DNA of 64,000 nucleotides from an uncultured Bacteroides sp. (GTDB lineage: Bacteria > Bacteroidota > Bacteroidia > Bacteroidales > Bacteroidaceae), in contig NZ_CASFWU010000013.1 in NCBI RefSeq assembly GCF_949298305.1, positions 1-64,000 on the forward strand. The letters run 5' to 3'. The position numbers and the translations under genes are program-made. Of this stretch, positions 24,061 to 31,220 are shown piece after piece. How positions within the stretch are numbered: the stretch's first letter is position 1; every line of letters begins with the position of its first letter. A model generated the notes under the pieces. That model was not told the DNA's origin. It saw only the letters and a program-made list of their open reading frames with translations, and ran no database searches.

Positions 24061-25128
24061 TTATTTATTGATGATTTCCATCTGCTGCCGTACGCTCTCC
24101 TCGTGTATGGCCTCGAATACCTTCTTGATGAAGTCGGAGTCCATGCCGCAGAGGGCGCCCTGCGAGCCGCGCTTGTCCAGAATCTCGTTGTAGCGGCCGG
24201 TCTGCAGGATGGTCATGTCGTGCTCCTTCTTGTAGGTACCTATCTCGCGGGCCACACGCATACGCTTGGCCAGAATCTGGATGAGGTCGTCGTCGCACTC
24301 GTCAATCTGCTTGCGCAGTTCGTTCAGGTTCTCGGTGGTCTGCTTGGTGTCGCGGATGACGAGCAGGTTCAGAATGTAGTCCAGCACGTCGGGCGTCACC
24401 TGCTGCGAGGCGTCGCTCCAGGCCTGGTCGGGGTTGCAGTGGCTCTCCACGATGAGGCCGTCGAAGCCCAGGTCCATGGCCTGCTGGCACAGCGGGGCCA
24501 CCAGTTCGCGCTTGCCGCCTATGTGGCTGGGGTCGCACAGAATGGGCAGGTTGGGGATGCGGCGGCGCAGCTCGATGGGGATGTGCCACTGGGGCAGGTT
24601 GCGGTAGAGCTTCTTGTCGTACGATGAGAATCCGCGGTGGATGGCCGCCAGCTGCTTCAGTCCGGCCTGGTTGATGCGCTCCAGGGCGCCTATCCACAGT
24701 TCGAGGTCGGGGTTGACGGGGTTCTTCACCAGCACGGGAATATCTACGCCGCGCAGTGCGTCGGCTATCTCCTGCATGGCGAAGGGGTTGGCCGTGGTGC
24801 GTGCGCCTATCCAAAGGATGTCGATGCCGGCCTTCAGTGCCTCGAACACGTGCTTGGCGGTGGCCACTTCGGTGGCTACGTACATGCCCGTCTCTTTCTT
24901 CACTTCCTTCATCCAGGCCAGGCCTTCGATGCCGATGCCTTCAAAGCCTCCGGGTTTGGTGCGCGGCTTCCAGATGCCGGCACGGAATATCTTGATTCCC
25001 TTATTGGCCAGTTGCCTGGCAGTGTTCATTACTTGTTCTTCGGTCTCGGCGCTACAGGGGCCTGCAATCACCAGGGGACGTTTGTCGTCCACTCCCGGAA
25101 GGGTAATTTTTTGTAATTCGAGTTCCAT
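24061..25128 (-). CDS. Bifunctional DAHP synthase / chorismate mutase
   Basis: The product is 355 residues. Residues about 1-255 form a DAHP synthase barrel (PLVIAGPCSAE, FRAGIWKPRTKPGGFEG, WIGARTTANPF, CDPSHIGGKR, VESHCNPDQAWSD). About 265-355 form an AroQ-type chorismate mutase helix bundle (NLNELRKQIDECDDDLIQIL, R-A-REIGTYKKEH). It catalyses the first shikimate step and the branch to prephenate, and fits between pheA and tyrA in the operon. The start is MELELQKITLPG; the six extra in-frame codons upstream are unlikely. Confidence 0.93.
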   Translation of the reverse strand: MELELQKITLPGVDDKRPLVIAGPCSAETEEQVMNTARQLANKGIKIFRAGIWKPRTKPGGFEGIGIEGLAWMKEVKKETGMYVATEVATAKHVFEALKAGIDILWIGARTTANPFAMQEIADALRGVDIPVLVKNPVNPDLELWIGALERINQAGLKQLAAIHRGFSSYDKKLYRNLPQWHIPIELRRRIPNLPILCDPSHIGGKRELVAPLCQQAMDLGFDGLIVESHCNPDQAWSDASQQVTPDVLDYILNLLVIRDTKQTTENLNELRKQIDECDDDLIQILAKRMRVAREIGTYKKEHDMTILQTGRYNEILDKRGSQGALCGMDSDFIKKVFEAIHEESVRQQMEIINK

Positions 25129-25149
25129 AACGATTGAATTAAGCATGAT

Positions 25150-25297
25150 GAATGAAGAATGAAGAATTTATCTGCGGTGGCATTCTCGTTCTTACGGATT
25201 CATCATTGTAGGTTCTTATGTTTATTAATTGTTTCTGTGGTTTACGAATGAAGCAGTCTAAAATTCTTCGTTCTTCATTCTTCGTTCTTCATTTTCC
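25150..25297. repeat. Inverted heptamer arrays at the aminotransferase / DAHP synthase junction
   Basis: 25150-25170 is GAATGAA, GAATGAA, GAATTTA. 25263-25297 is ATTCTTC, GTTCTTC, ATTCTTC, GTTCTTC, ATTTTCC. The two arms are complementary and could close a hairpin around the 92-base spacer. The second arm encodes the last residues (KMKNEE) of the aminotransferase. Confidence 0.8.
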
Positions 25298-26498
25298 TGA
25301 TTCTCTCCAGCGCCTCCGCCAGCTTCGCGTCTTTGCAGCAGAGCGAGATGCGGATGTAGCGTGCGCCGTTGGAACCGAAGATGAAGCCGGGGGTGATGAA
25401 GACACGGGCCTCGTGCAGCACGCGCTCGGTCAGTTCCTCCACGTCCTTGCACGAATCGGGGATGCGTCCCCAGAGGAACATGCCTGCCTGGCGTTCGTCG
25501 TAGGTGCAGCCCAGGGTGTGCATGATTTCTCCGGCCAGCCGGCGACGGTTCAGGTAATTGCGGTTGTTGCCTTCGTACCAGTCGGCGTCGGCGTCGAGGG
25601 CAGTGGCGGCTGCCAGCTGCATGGCGCGGAACATGCCGCTGTCGATGTTGCTCTTCACCTTCAGCACCCACTGCACGAATTGCGGGTTCGAGGCCAGCAT
25701 GCCGATGCGCCAGCCGGGCATGTTGTGGCTCTTGCTCATGGAGTTGAACTCGATGCAGCAGTCCTTGGCGCCGGGTACGGCGAGGATGCTGAGCGGATGG
25801 TCGTTCAGAATGAAGCTGTAGGGGTTGTCGTTCACGATGATGATGCCACGGCGGCGGGCAAAGTCAACCAGGTGTTCGTACAGTTCGGGTGTGGCGGGTG
25901 CGCCGGTCGGCATGTTGGGGTAGTTGGTCCACATCAGCTTGACACGGCTCGTGTCCATGGCTTCCAGCTGTTCCCAGTCGGGCATCCAGCCGTTGTCTTC
26001 GCGCAGGTTGTAGTTCACCACCTCGGCACCCAGAATCTTGCTCAGTGACGTGTAGGTAGGGTAGCCGGGGTTGGGCACCAGTACCTGTTCGCCGGGGTTG
26101 ACGAAGGCCAGCGTGACGTGCAGGATGCCTTCCTTCGAGCCGATGAGCGGCTGTATCTCGGTCTTCGGGTCGAGCTCTACGCCGTACCAGCGCTTGTACC
26201 ATGCGGCAAAGGCCGAACGCAGTTCGGGAATTCCGACGTAGGGCATGTAGCCGTGGCCGTTGGGGTCTTGGGCGGCTTCGCACAGGGTCTTTATCGTCTT
26301 TTCGGAGGGCGGCATGTCGGGACTGCCGATGCCCAGGCTGATGACGTCCATCCCCTGAGCGTTCATCTGTGCCACTTCCTTCAGCTTGCGCGAGAAGTAG
26401 TATTCGCTGACGGAAGACAACCGGTCCGCCGGCCTGTAACTCGTAGCTCGTAGCTTGTCACTCGTAACTGTATCACAGTGTAGATTTTCCTTCTTCAT
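25275..26498 (-). CDS. PLP-dependent aminotransferase (class I/II) of the aromatic operon
   Basis: The 407-residue frame has the fold-type I signature: NPGYPTY, TNYPNMPTGAPA, NDNPYSFI and the PLP lysine in SMSKSHNMPGWRIG. Its place between pheA and the DAHP synthase suggests it aminates phenylpyruvate and 4-hydroxyphenylpyruvate, although the subfamily also includes alanine and LL-diaminopimelate aminotransferases. The first about 22 residues before RPADRLSSVSEYYFSRKLKE are unlike the family and are partly encoded by a heptamer array; the start overlaps pheA by 26 bases. The C-terminal six residues are also repeat-encoded. Confidence 0.88.
   Translation of the reverse strand: MKKENLHCDTVTSDKLRATSYRPADRLSSVSEYYFSRKLKEVAQMNAQGMDVISLGIGSPDMPPSEKTIKTLCEAAQDPNGHGYMPYVGIPELRSAFAAWYKRWYGVELDPKTEIQPLIGSKEGILHVTLAFVNPGEQVLVPNPGYPTYTSLSKILGAEVVNYNLREDNGWMPDWEQLEAMDTSRVKLMWTNYPNMPTGAPATPELYEHLVDFARRRGIIIVNDNPYSFILNDHPLSILAVPGAKDCCIEFNSMSKSHNMPGWRIGMLASNPQFVQWVLKVKSNIDSGMFRAMQLAAATALDADADWYEGNNRNYLNRRRLAGEIMHTLGCTYDERQAGMFLWGRIPDSCKDVEELTERVLHEARVFITPGFIFGSNGARYIRISLCCKDAKLAEALERIRKMKNEE
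26439..26466. repeat. Heptamer array inside the 5' end of the aminotransferase gene
   Basis: Four heptamers, ACTCGTA, GCTCGTA, GCTTGTC, ACTCGTA, run from 26439 to 26466 just after the pheA stop. They encode part of the odd N-terminal extension of the aminotransferase. Confidence 0.8.
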
Positions 26499-27321
26499 AT
26501 TCTCCCAGTATTTTAAGTTCTTTGGTAAGCGGTGTGATGGCCGCGATGGATTGTTTGTATTTCAATACGTTGTCGAATACCACGTCTACGTAGAACTGGT
26601 ACTCCCATTCCCGTCCGATGATGGGCAGCGACTGTATCTTCGTCAGGTTGATGCGGTAGAACGACAGGATGGACAGCACTTGCGACAGGCTTCCTTCGGT
26701 GTGGGGCAGGGTGAATACCATGCTTGCCTTGTTCACGTCGTGCGAGCGGTGGCGGTTCAGTTCGTCCACCTGCCAGGGGTCGGCCACGACGAGGAAGCGG
26801 GTGAAGTTGTGTTTGTTCGTTTCGATGCCTTCCTGCAGTATTTTCATACCGTAGCGTTCGGCTGCGGCTTTCGAGCAGATGGCAGCGTGTCCTTTCAGGT
26901 GTTCCTTCTGGATAATCTCGGCGCTGAGGGCCGTATCTTCGCCTTCTACAACCTTGATGTTGGGGTGCTGGCTCAGGAACTCGCGGCACTGCATCAGTGC
27001 GATGGGGTGTGAGTTGACCTCGGTGATGTCGTTCCAGTCCTCTTCGGGCAGGCAGACGAAGCTGTGCGAGATGCGCAGTTTGTGTTCGCCTATGATTTGC
27101 GTGCCGCTTTGGCGCAGCAGTTCGTTGTTGTAGAGCAGGCTGCCGGCAATGGTGTTTTCGATGGCCAGCATGCCGATGACCTGACTGTCCTGGCGGATGG
27201 ACTTGAACACGTCTTCAAACGTAGCGCAGCATATCAGTTCGATGTCTTCGCCTTCGAAGTATCGGTGGGCTGCAATGTCGTGGAAGGAACCCAGTGTTCC
27301 CTGAATGGCTATTCTTTTCAT
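26473..27321 (-). CDS. pheA: Prephenate dehydratase
   Basis: The 282-residue protein has the PDT catalytic domain (about 1-180: GTLGSFHDIAAHRYF, GMLAIENTIAGSLLYNNELL) and a C-terminal ACT domain (about 195-275: HTEGSLSQVLSILSFYRINL, TKIQSLPIIG), which normally gives feedback inhibition by phenylalanine. It has no chorismate mutase domain; that activity is on the DAHP synthase fusion. It is the first structural gene of the operon and lies directly behind an attenuator. Confidence 0.95.
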   Translation of the reverse strand: MKRIAIQGTLGSFHDIAAHRYFEGEDIELICCATFEDVFKSIRQDSQVIGMLAIENTIAGSLLYNNELLRQSGTQIIGEHKLRISHSFVCLPEEDWNDITEVNSHPIALMQCREFLSQHPNIKVVEGEDTALSAEIIQKEHLKGHAAICSKAAAERYGMKILQEGIETNKHNFTRFLVVADPWQVDELNRHRSHDVNKASMVFTLPHTEGSLSQVLSILSFYRINLTKIQSLPIIGREWEYQFYVDVVFDNVLKYKQSIAAITPLTKELKILGEYEEGKSTL

Positions 27322-27333
27322 ATCCTTGTCTTA

Positions 27334-27369
27334 ACAAAAAATCCCGCTTCCATACATGGGAGCGGGATT
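27334..27369 (-). terminator. Attenuator terminator of the pheA operon
   Basis: On the minus strand AATCCCGCT and AGCGGGATT form a 9-bp GC-rich stem followed by TTTTTT, ending 12 bases before the pheA ATG. A competing pairing is available: GAGCGGGA (27435-27442), inside the leader frame, is complementary over 8 bases to TCCCGCTC in the left arm (27360-27367). Confidence 0.88.
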
Positions 27370-27415
27370 CATATCTTTAATTTTAAGTTCTTGATTCAGT
27401 TCTTAAGCGTCACTG

Positions 27416-27502
27416 TCACTTGACACATACAAACTCCCGCTCTACTTTGTTGCTAAAGTAAAAGTAAAAGAAGAAGTAATATGCGAAAGTAAACAGATTC
27501 AT
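27416..27502 (-). CDS. Phe/Tyr-rich leader peptide (28 aa) of the aromatic operon
   Basis: The frame begins MNLFTFAYYFFFYFYF: 7 Phe and 4 Tyr in the first 16 residues, then a polar tail and TGA at 27416-27418. It lies between a good promoter and a terminator in front of pheA. By analogy with the enteric pheA leader, slow translation of Phe/Tyr codons would leave the downstream GAGCGGGA free to block the terminator. The peptide itself probably has no other function. The mechanism is inferred from the layout. Confidence 0.88.
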   Translation of the reverse strand: MNLFTFAYYFFFYFYFSNKVEREFVCVK

Positions 27503-27535
27503 GCTTTTGTTTTCTTTTTGTTCTTGATTACGCGG

Positions 27536-27565
27536 CAAAAGTAATACTTTTCTTTTAAAAGCAAA
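27536..27565 (-). promoter_or_regulatory. Promoter of the pheA leader/operon
   Basis: On the minus strand TTTG (27562-27565) is followed after 18 bases by TACTTTTG (27536-27543), an almost ideal Bacteroides promoter. The expected start site is about 30 bases upstream of the leader ATG. Confidence 0.8.
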
Positions 27566-27676
27566 CAATGTTCCATGTTTTTTTTGGAAAGAGTTTCTAT
27601 TTTATATTCTCTCCTTTTGTTTTGCTTCTGCCGGACAGGCGTGTTTTGCGAAGAAAGTCCGTTTTCCTTGCCGGGG

Positions 27677-28675
27677 TTACAAGGTTGTGGCCTTGTCGGC
27701 CGGATAGACAACTCCCCATTCGGCCCGCAACCGGTCGAGCAGGCGCATGATGGCCAGTGTCTCGGCGTGTGGCATGGCGGCCGGTTCGAGACTTCCCCGT
27801 TGCAGGTCGTCGATGCAGGCCTGTACTTCGTACTCGTAACCGCTGATTTGGGTAGGGCAGTCGTATATCTTTACCAGCTGGTGGTCGGCGTTGTAAACGG
27901 CCGCCTGGTGCGGGTTGTTGATGTTGTCTACGATGATGTATCCTTTGTCGCCCGAAATGATTCCCTGGCGGGTGTTGGCGCAGCTGACTGTGGCTTGCAG
28001 GGTTGCTATTTTGCCGTCGGTATAGCGGAAAGAGATGCTTTCCTGGATGTCTACACCGTATTCGTTCTTCACGCAATGCGACTGGATGTCCTCGATGTCG
28101 GTGCCGAAAATCATGCGGGCAAAGTTGATGGGGTAGACGCCGAGGTCGAGCAGGGCGCCTCCGCACAGTTCGGGTTTGATGATGCGTTCCTTGAAGGTAG
28201 AAGGATAACCCAGGCTGGCCGACAGCAGGTCCGGAGTGCCGATGATGCCGCTGTGTACCAGTTCGCGGATGGTAGAGGAGAAAGGCATGTAACGTGTCCA
28301 GATGGCTTCGGCAATATAAACGTTGTGCTCTTTGGCCAGTTGCAGCAGGCTTTCTGCCTCGCGGGCATTGGCCGTGAAGGCCTTTTCGCAGAGTACGGCT
28401 TTGCCTTGCAGGATGCAGAGGCGGGAATGTTCGTAGTGGTGCGAATGCGGAGTTGCCACGTACACAAGGTCTACTTCCGGGTCGGCTGCCAGTTCTTCGT
28501 ACGAACCGTAGGCCTGTTTGAAACCCCACTCTTTGGCAAAAGCCTGTGCGCGCTGCAGTTCGCGCGAAGCAACGGCGTAGCAGTTCACGTCTTTCATCTG
28601 TTGCAGGGTCGCTGCCATTTGGACGGCTATCCATCCTGTGCCCAATATTGCAATGTTGTTTTTTTCTTTACTCAT
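27677..28675 (-). CDS. Gfo/Idh/MocA family NAD(P)-dependent oxidoreductase
   Basis: The 332-residue protein starts with a Rossmann fold (NNIAILGTGWIAVQMAATLQ) and has the family's VATPHSHHYEHS and KAVLCEKAFTANAREAE motif (the EK pair, about 95). The C-terminal substrate domain (about 130-330) includes GGALLDLGVYPINFAR. Such enzymes oxidise or reduce sugars, inositols or related diols; the substrate is not evident. It stands alone on the minus strand, upstream of the aromatic operon promoter. Confidence 0.88.
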   Translation of the reverse strand: MSKEKNNIAILGTGWIAVQMAATLQQMKDVNCYAVASRELQRAQAFAKEWGFKQAYGSYEELAADPEVDLVYVATPHSHHYEHSRLCILQGKAVLCEKAFTANAREAESLLQLAKEHNVYIAEAIWTRYMPFSSTIRELVHSGIIGTPDLLSASLGYPSTFKERIIKPELCGGALLDLGVYPINFARMIFGTDIEDIQSHCVKNEYGVDIQESISFRYTDGKIATLQATVSCANTRQGIISGDKGYIIVDNINNPHQAAVYNADHQLVKIYDCPTQISGYEYEVQACIDDLQRGSLEPAAMPHAETLAIMRLLDRLRAEWGVVYPADKATTL

Positions 28676-28767
28676 AATGTTCAGGTTTGTTTGGGTTGAT
28701 TTGATTGCTTGAATTTGAGTATCCTGTTTACTCTGGAGTCTTGTGATGCTTCTGAGTCATGCGTGAG

Positions 28768-29727
28768 TCATAGTCCCAGTATGTCCGTCTGCCGTCCGCC
28801 GGGCTGGTTGTTGTACTGGCCGTTGAAGGCTTCGCTTTCCTTGGGATTCAGTTCGAGTTCTTTCTTCATGTCTTCGGTGGCACCTTCCTTGTCGCCGTTC
28901 AGCAATTTGGCGCGTCCGCGCTCGTGATAGGCTTGTACGAAGTTGGGGTTCAGTTCGATGGCTTCGTCGAAGAGGGCAATGGCTTCGGTCAGCTTCTTTT
29001 GGCCGATGTAAAGCTGCCCCAGGTAGAGGAAACCCTGTTCGTTGAAAGGATTCAGTCCGGTGACGTGGGTGTAGTCGGTTTCGGCTCCGGCGGTGTCTCC
29101 GTTGGCTTCCTTTATCTTGCCGCGCAGCAGGAGGGCGCTTTCGTCCTCGTTGTTCTGTGCCAGGATGGCTTCGATGTCTTCCATGGCCTCTTTGTATTGG
29201 TGCATTTTTGTCAGCGCTTCGGCACGCATCAGGCGGGCCTCGGTAAAGTCGTCTTTCAGTACGATGGCTTTGGTAAGGTGGGCTATGCACATCAGGTCGT
29301 CTCCCTGTCCGTTGTCGGCCTTGCCCAGCAGGTAGTGTGCCATGGCGTTGCCTTCCTCGATGGAGATGGCTTTTTGTGCGGCTTCGGCCATGGCGGGATA
29401 GTCTTCCAGCATGTAGCACACGTTGGCCAGCGTGAGGTAGGTGGCTGTGTGGTTGGCTTCGTGCCGGGTCATGGTCTCCAGCAGACGGCGTGCATCTTCC
29501 AGTTGGTTGGTCTGGATGTAGACCTGTGCCAGGTAGCTCATCGTCTCGAAGTCCTCCTGAAGCTTCAGGGCTTCTTTGAAGCACTTGATGGCGTAGTCGT
29601 TCCGTCCCATGCGCTGGGCACGCATTCCGTCGTACTTGAATATCTCAAAGTTTTTCTGGTCGTTTTTTTGTTTCAGCGTTTCCGGTGTTTCCGTTTTGCC
29701 GGAAAAGAAAGATTTGAAGAATCCCAT
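28768..29727 (-). CDS. Tetratricopeptide repeat protein
   Basis: About 319 residues from MGFFKSFFSGKTETPETLKQ. No signal peptide or membrane helix is seen. From about 40 to 290 it is built of 34-residue TPR units (for example NDYAIKCFKEALKLQEDFET and EAIALFDEAIELNPNFVQAY). It probably acts as a cytoplasmic scaffold; the partner is unknown. The frame is open 37 codons upstream, but the -7 box at 29758 lies inside that part, so I start at 29727. Confidence 0.85.
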   Translation of the reverse strand: MGFFKSFFSGKTETPETLKQKNDQKNFEIFKYDGMRAQRMGRNDYAIKCFKEALKLQEDFETMSYLAQVYIQTNQLEDARRLLETMTRHEANHTATYLTLANVCYMLEDYPAMAEAAQKAISIEEGNAMAHYLLGKADNGQGDDLMCIAHLTKAIVLKDDFTEARLMRAEALTKMHQYKEAMEDIEAILAQNNEDESALLLRGKIKEANGDTAGAETDYTHVTGLNPFNEQGFLYLGQLYIGQKKLTEAIALFDEAIELNPNFVQAYHERGRAKLLNGDKEGATEDMKKELELNPKESEAFNGQYNNQPGGRQTDILGL

Positions 29728-29757
29728 GTCTGTTATATATTGATTTGTTTTCCCTGA

Positions 29758-29765
29758 CAAAAATA
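29758..29765 (-). promoter_or_regulatory. -7 box of the TPR protein promoter
   Basis: TATTTTTG on the minus strand, 30 bases before the chosen start; divergent from the symporter promoter. Confidence 0.6.
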
Positions 29766-29794
29766 GTGTAAATAGGTGTGAGTAAGAAAATTTA

Positions 29795-29825
29795 TTGCCT
29801 TTTTTGCAGAAAATATTTACCTTCG
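29795..29825 (+). promoter_or_regulatory. Promoter of the alanine/sodium symporter
   Basis: TTG (29795-29797), 20-base spacer, TACCTTCG (29818-29825, one change from TAnnTTTG). It fixes the start at 29859 and not at the ATG 27 codons upstream. Confidence 0.55.
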
Positions 29826-29858
29826 TGCGCAAATACAATCAAACAAGGTACTGACATC

Positions 29859-31211
29859 ATGGAATCTGTTACTAATTTCCTGGCCCAGGTAAGCACATGG
29901 TTGTGGGGGTGGCCCATGATTGTGATGTTGCTGGGCACTCATCTGTTTCTGACGATACGTCTGAGAGTTCCCCAACGCAAAATACTGACAGCTATCCGCC
30001 TTTCGGTCACCCGCGATCATGGTGCCAAGGGGGACGTCAGCCAGTTCGGGGCGCTGGCCACATCGTTGGCGGCCACTATCGGTACGGGCAACATTATCGG
30101 GGTGGCAACCGCCGTAGCGTTGGGCGGACCGGGTGCGGTTCTATGGTGCTGGCTGACCGGTGTGCTGGGTATCTCTACCAAGTATGCCGAGGGGCTGCTG
30201 GCCATCAAGTACCGGGTAAGGAAGGCCGACGGAGAGATGCTGGGCGGGCCTATGTATGCCCTGGAACGCGGGCTGGGCATGCGATGGCTGGCCGTCTTGT
30301 TCTGTGTCTTTACGGCGGTGGCTGCTTTCGGAATAGGAAATACGGTACAGGCCAATTCCATTTCGTTGCTGATGGACGAGGCCTGCGGCCTTTCGCCTCA
30401 CGTTACGGGGGTGGTTGTCAGCCTGCTGGTGGCGCTGGTCATCCTGTTTGGGGTCAAGGGAATAGCCCGTGTCTGTATGGGGCTGGTTCCGTTCATGGCG
30501 TTGTTCTATGTGCTGGGCTGCCTTTACATCTTGTGGCTCAATTCGGCCTATCTGCTGGAGTCGTTGAGGCTGATTGTGGATTCGGCCTTTTCGGCCCGTG
30601 CAGCCGGCGGCGGTTTTGCAGGAACTACCGTGATGCTGGCCGCCCGTTATGGCATTGCGCGCGGCTTGTTCTCCAATGAGTCGGGACTCGGCTCGGCTCC
30701 CATTGTGGCTGCTGCCGCGCAGACGCGCAATCCCGTGCGGCAGGCGTTGGTCTCTTCAACGGGAACGTTTTGGGATACAGTGGTCATCTGTGCGTTGACC
30801 GGGCTGGTGCTGGTGAGCAGTATCATTGCACATCCCGACATAGACTACACGCAGGGCGGTGCATTGACCAAGGCGGCCTTTGGAAAAATTCCTGTCGTAG
30901 GTACCGCTATTCTTACTGTAGGTATCTTGACGTTTGCCTTTTCCACCATATTGGGTTGGAGCTACTATGCCGAGAAGGCGGTGGAGTATTTGGGCGGCAG
31001 GCGTTGGATTAAGGTTTACCGTGTGCTGTGGATTGTGGCTATTTATGCAGGGTCGGTGATGAACCTTTCGCTGGTGTGGAATCTGGCTGACGGCATGAAT
31101 GCACTGATGGCCATTCCCAATCTGATATCTTTGCTCCTGCTGTCCGGCGTGGCTGCTTCCGAGACGCGCAAGTATTTGTGGAACAACAGGCTCGACGAGC
31201 ACGGAGACTGA
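29859..31211 (+). CDS. Sodium:alanine symporter family protein (AGCS)
   Basis: About 450 residues with about ten membrane helices. Family signatures are visible: GALATSLAATIGTGNIIGVA near the N-terminus, KYAEGLLAIKYR, GGPMYALERGLG, and ARGLFSNESGLGSAPIVAAA in the middle. AGCS proteins (AgcS/DagA/AlsT) import alanine or glycine with Na+ across the inner membrane. It converges on recQ with only 9 bases between the stops. Confidence 0.93.
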   Translation: MESVTNFLAQVSTWLWGWPMIVMLLGTHLFLTIRLRVPQRKILTAIRLSVTRDHGAKGDVSQFGALATSLAATIGTGNIIGVATAVALGGPGAVLWCWLTGVLGISTKYAEGLLAIKYRVRKADGEMLGGPMYALERGLGMRWLAVLFCVFTAVAAFGIGNTVQANSISLLMDEACGLSPHVTGVVVSLLVALVILFGVKGIARVCMGLVPFMALFYVLGCLYILWLNSAYLLESLRLIVDSAFSARAAGGGFAGTTVMLAARYGIARGLFSNESGLGSAPIVAAAAQTRNPVRQALVSSTGTFWDTVVICALTGLVLVSSIIAHPDIDYTQGGALTKAAFGKIPVVGTAILTVGILTFAFSTILGWSYYAEKAVEYLGGRRWIKVYRVLWIVAIYAGSVMNLSLVWNLADGMNALMAIPNLISLLLLSGVAASETRKYLWNNRLDEHGD

Positions 31212-31220
31212 TTCTCTTGT

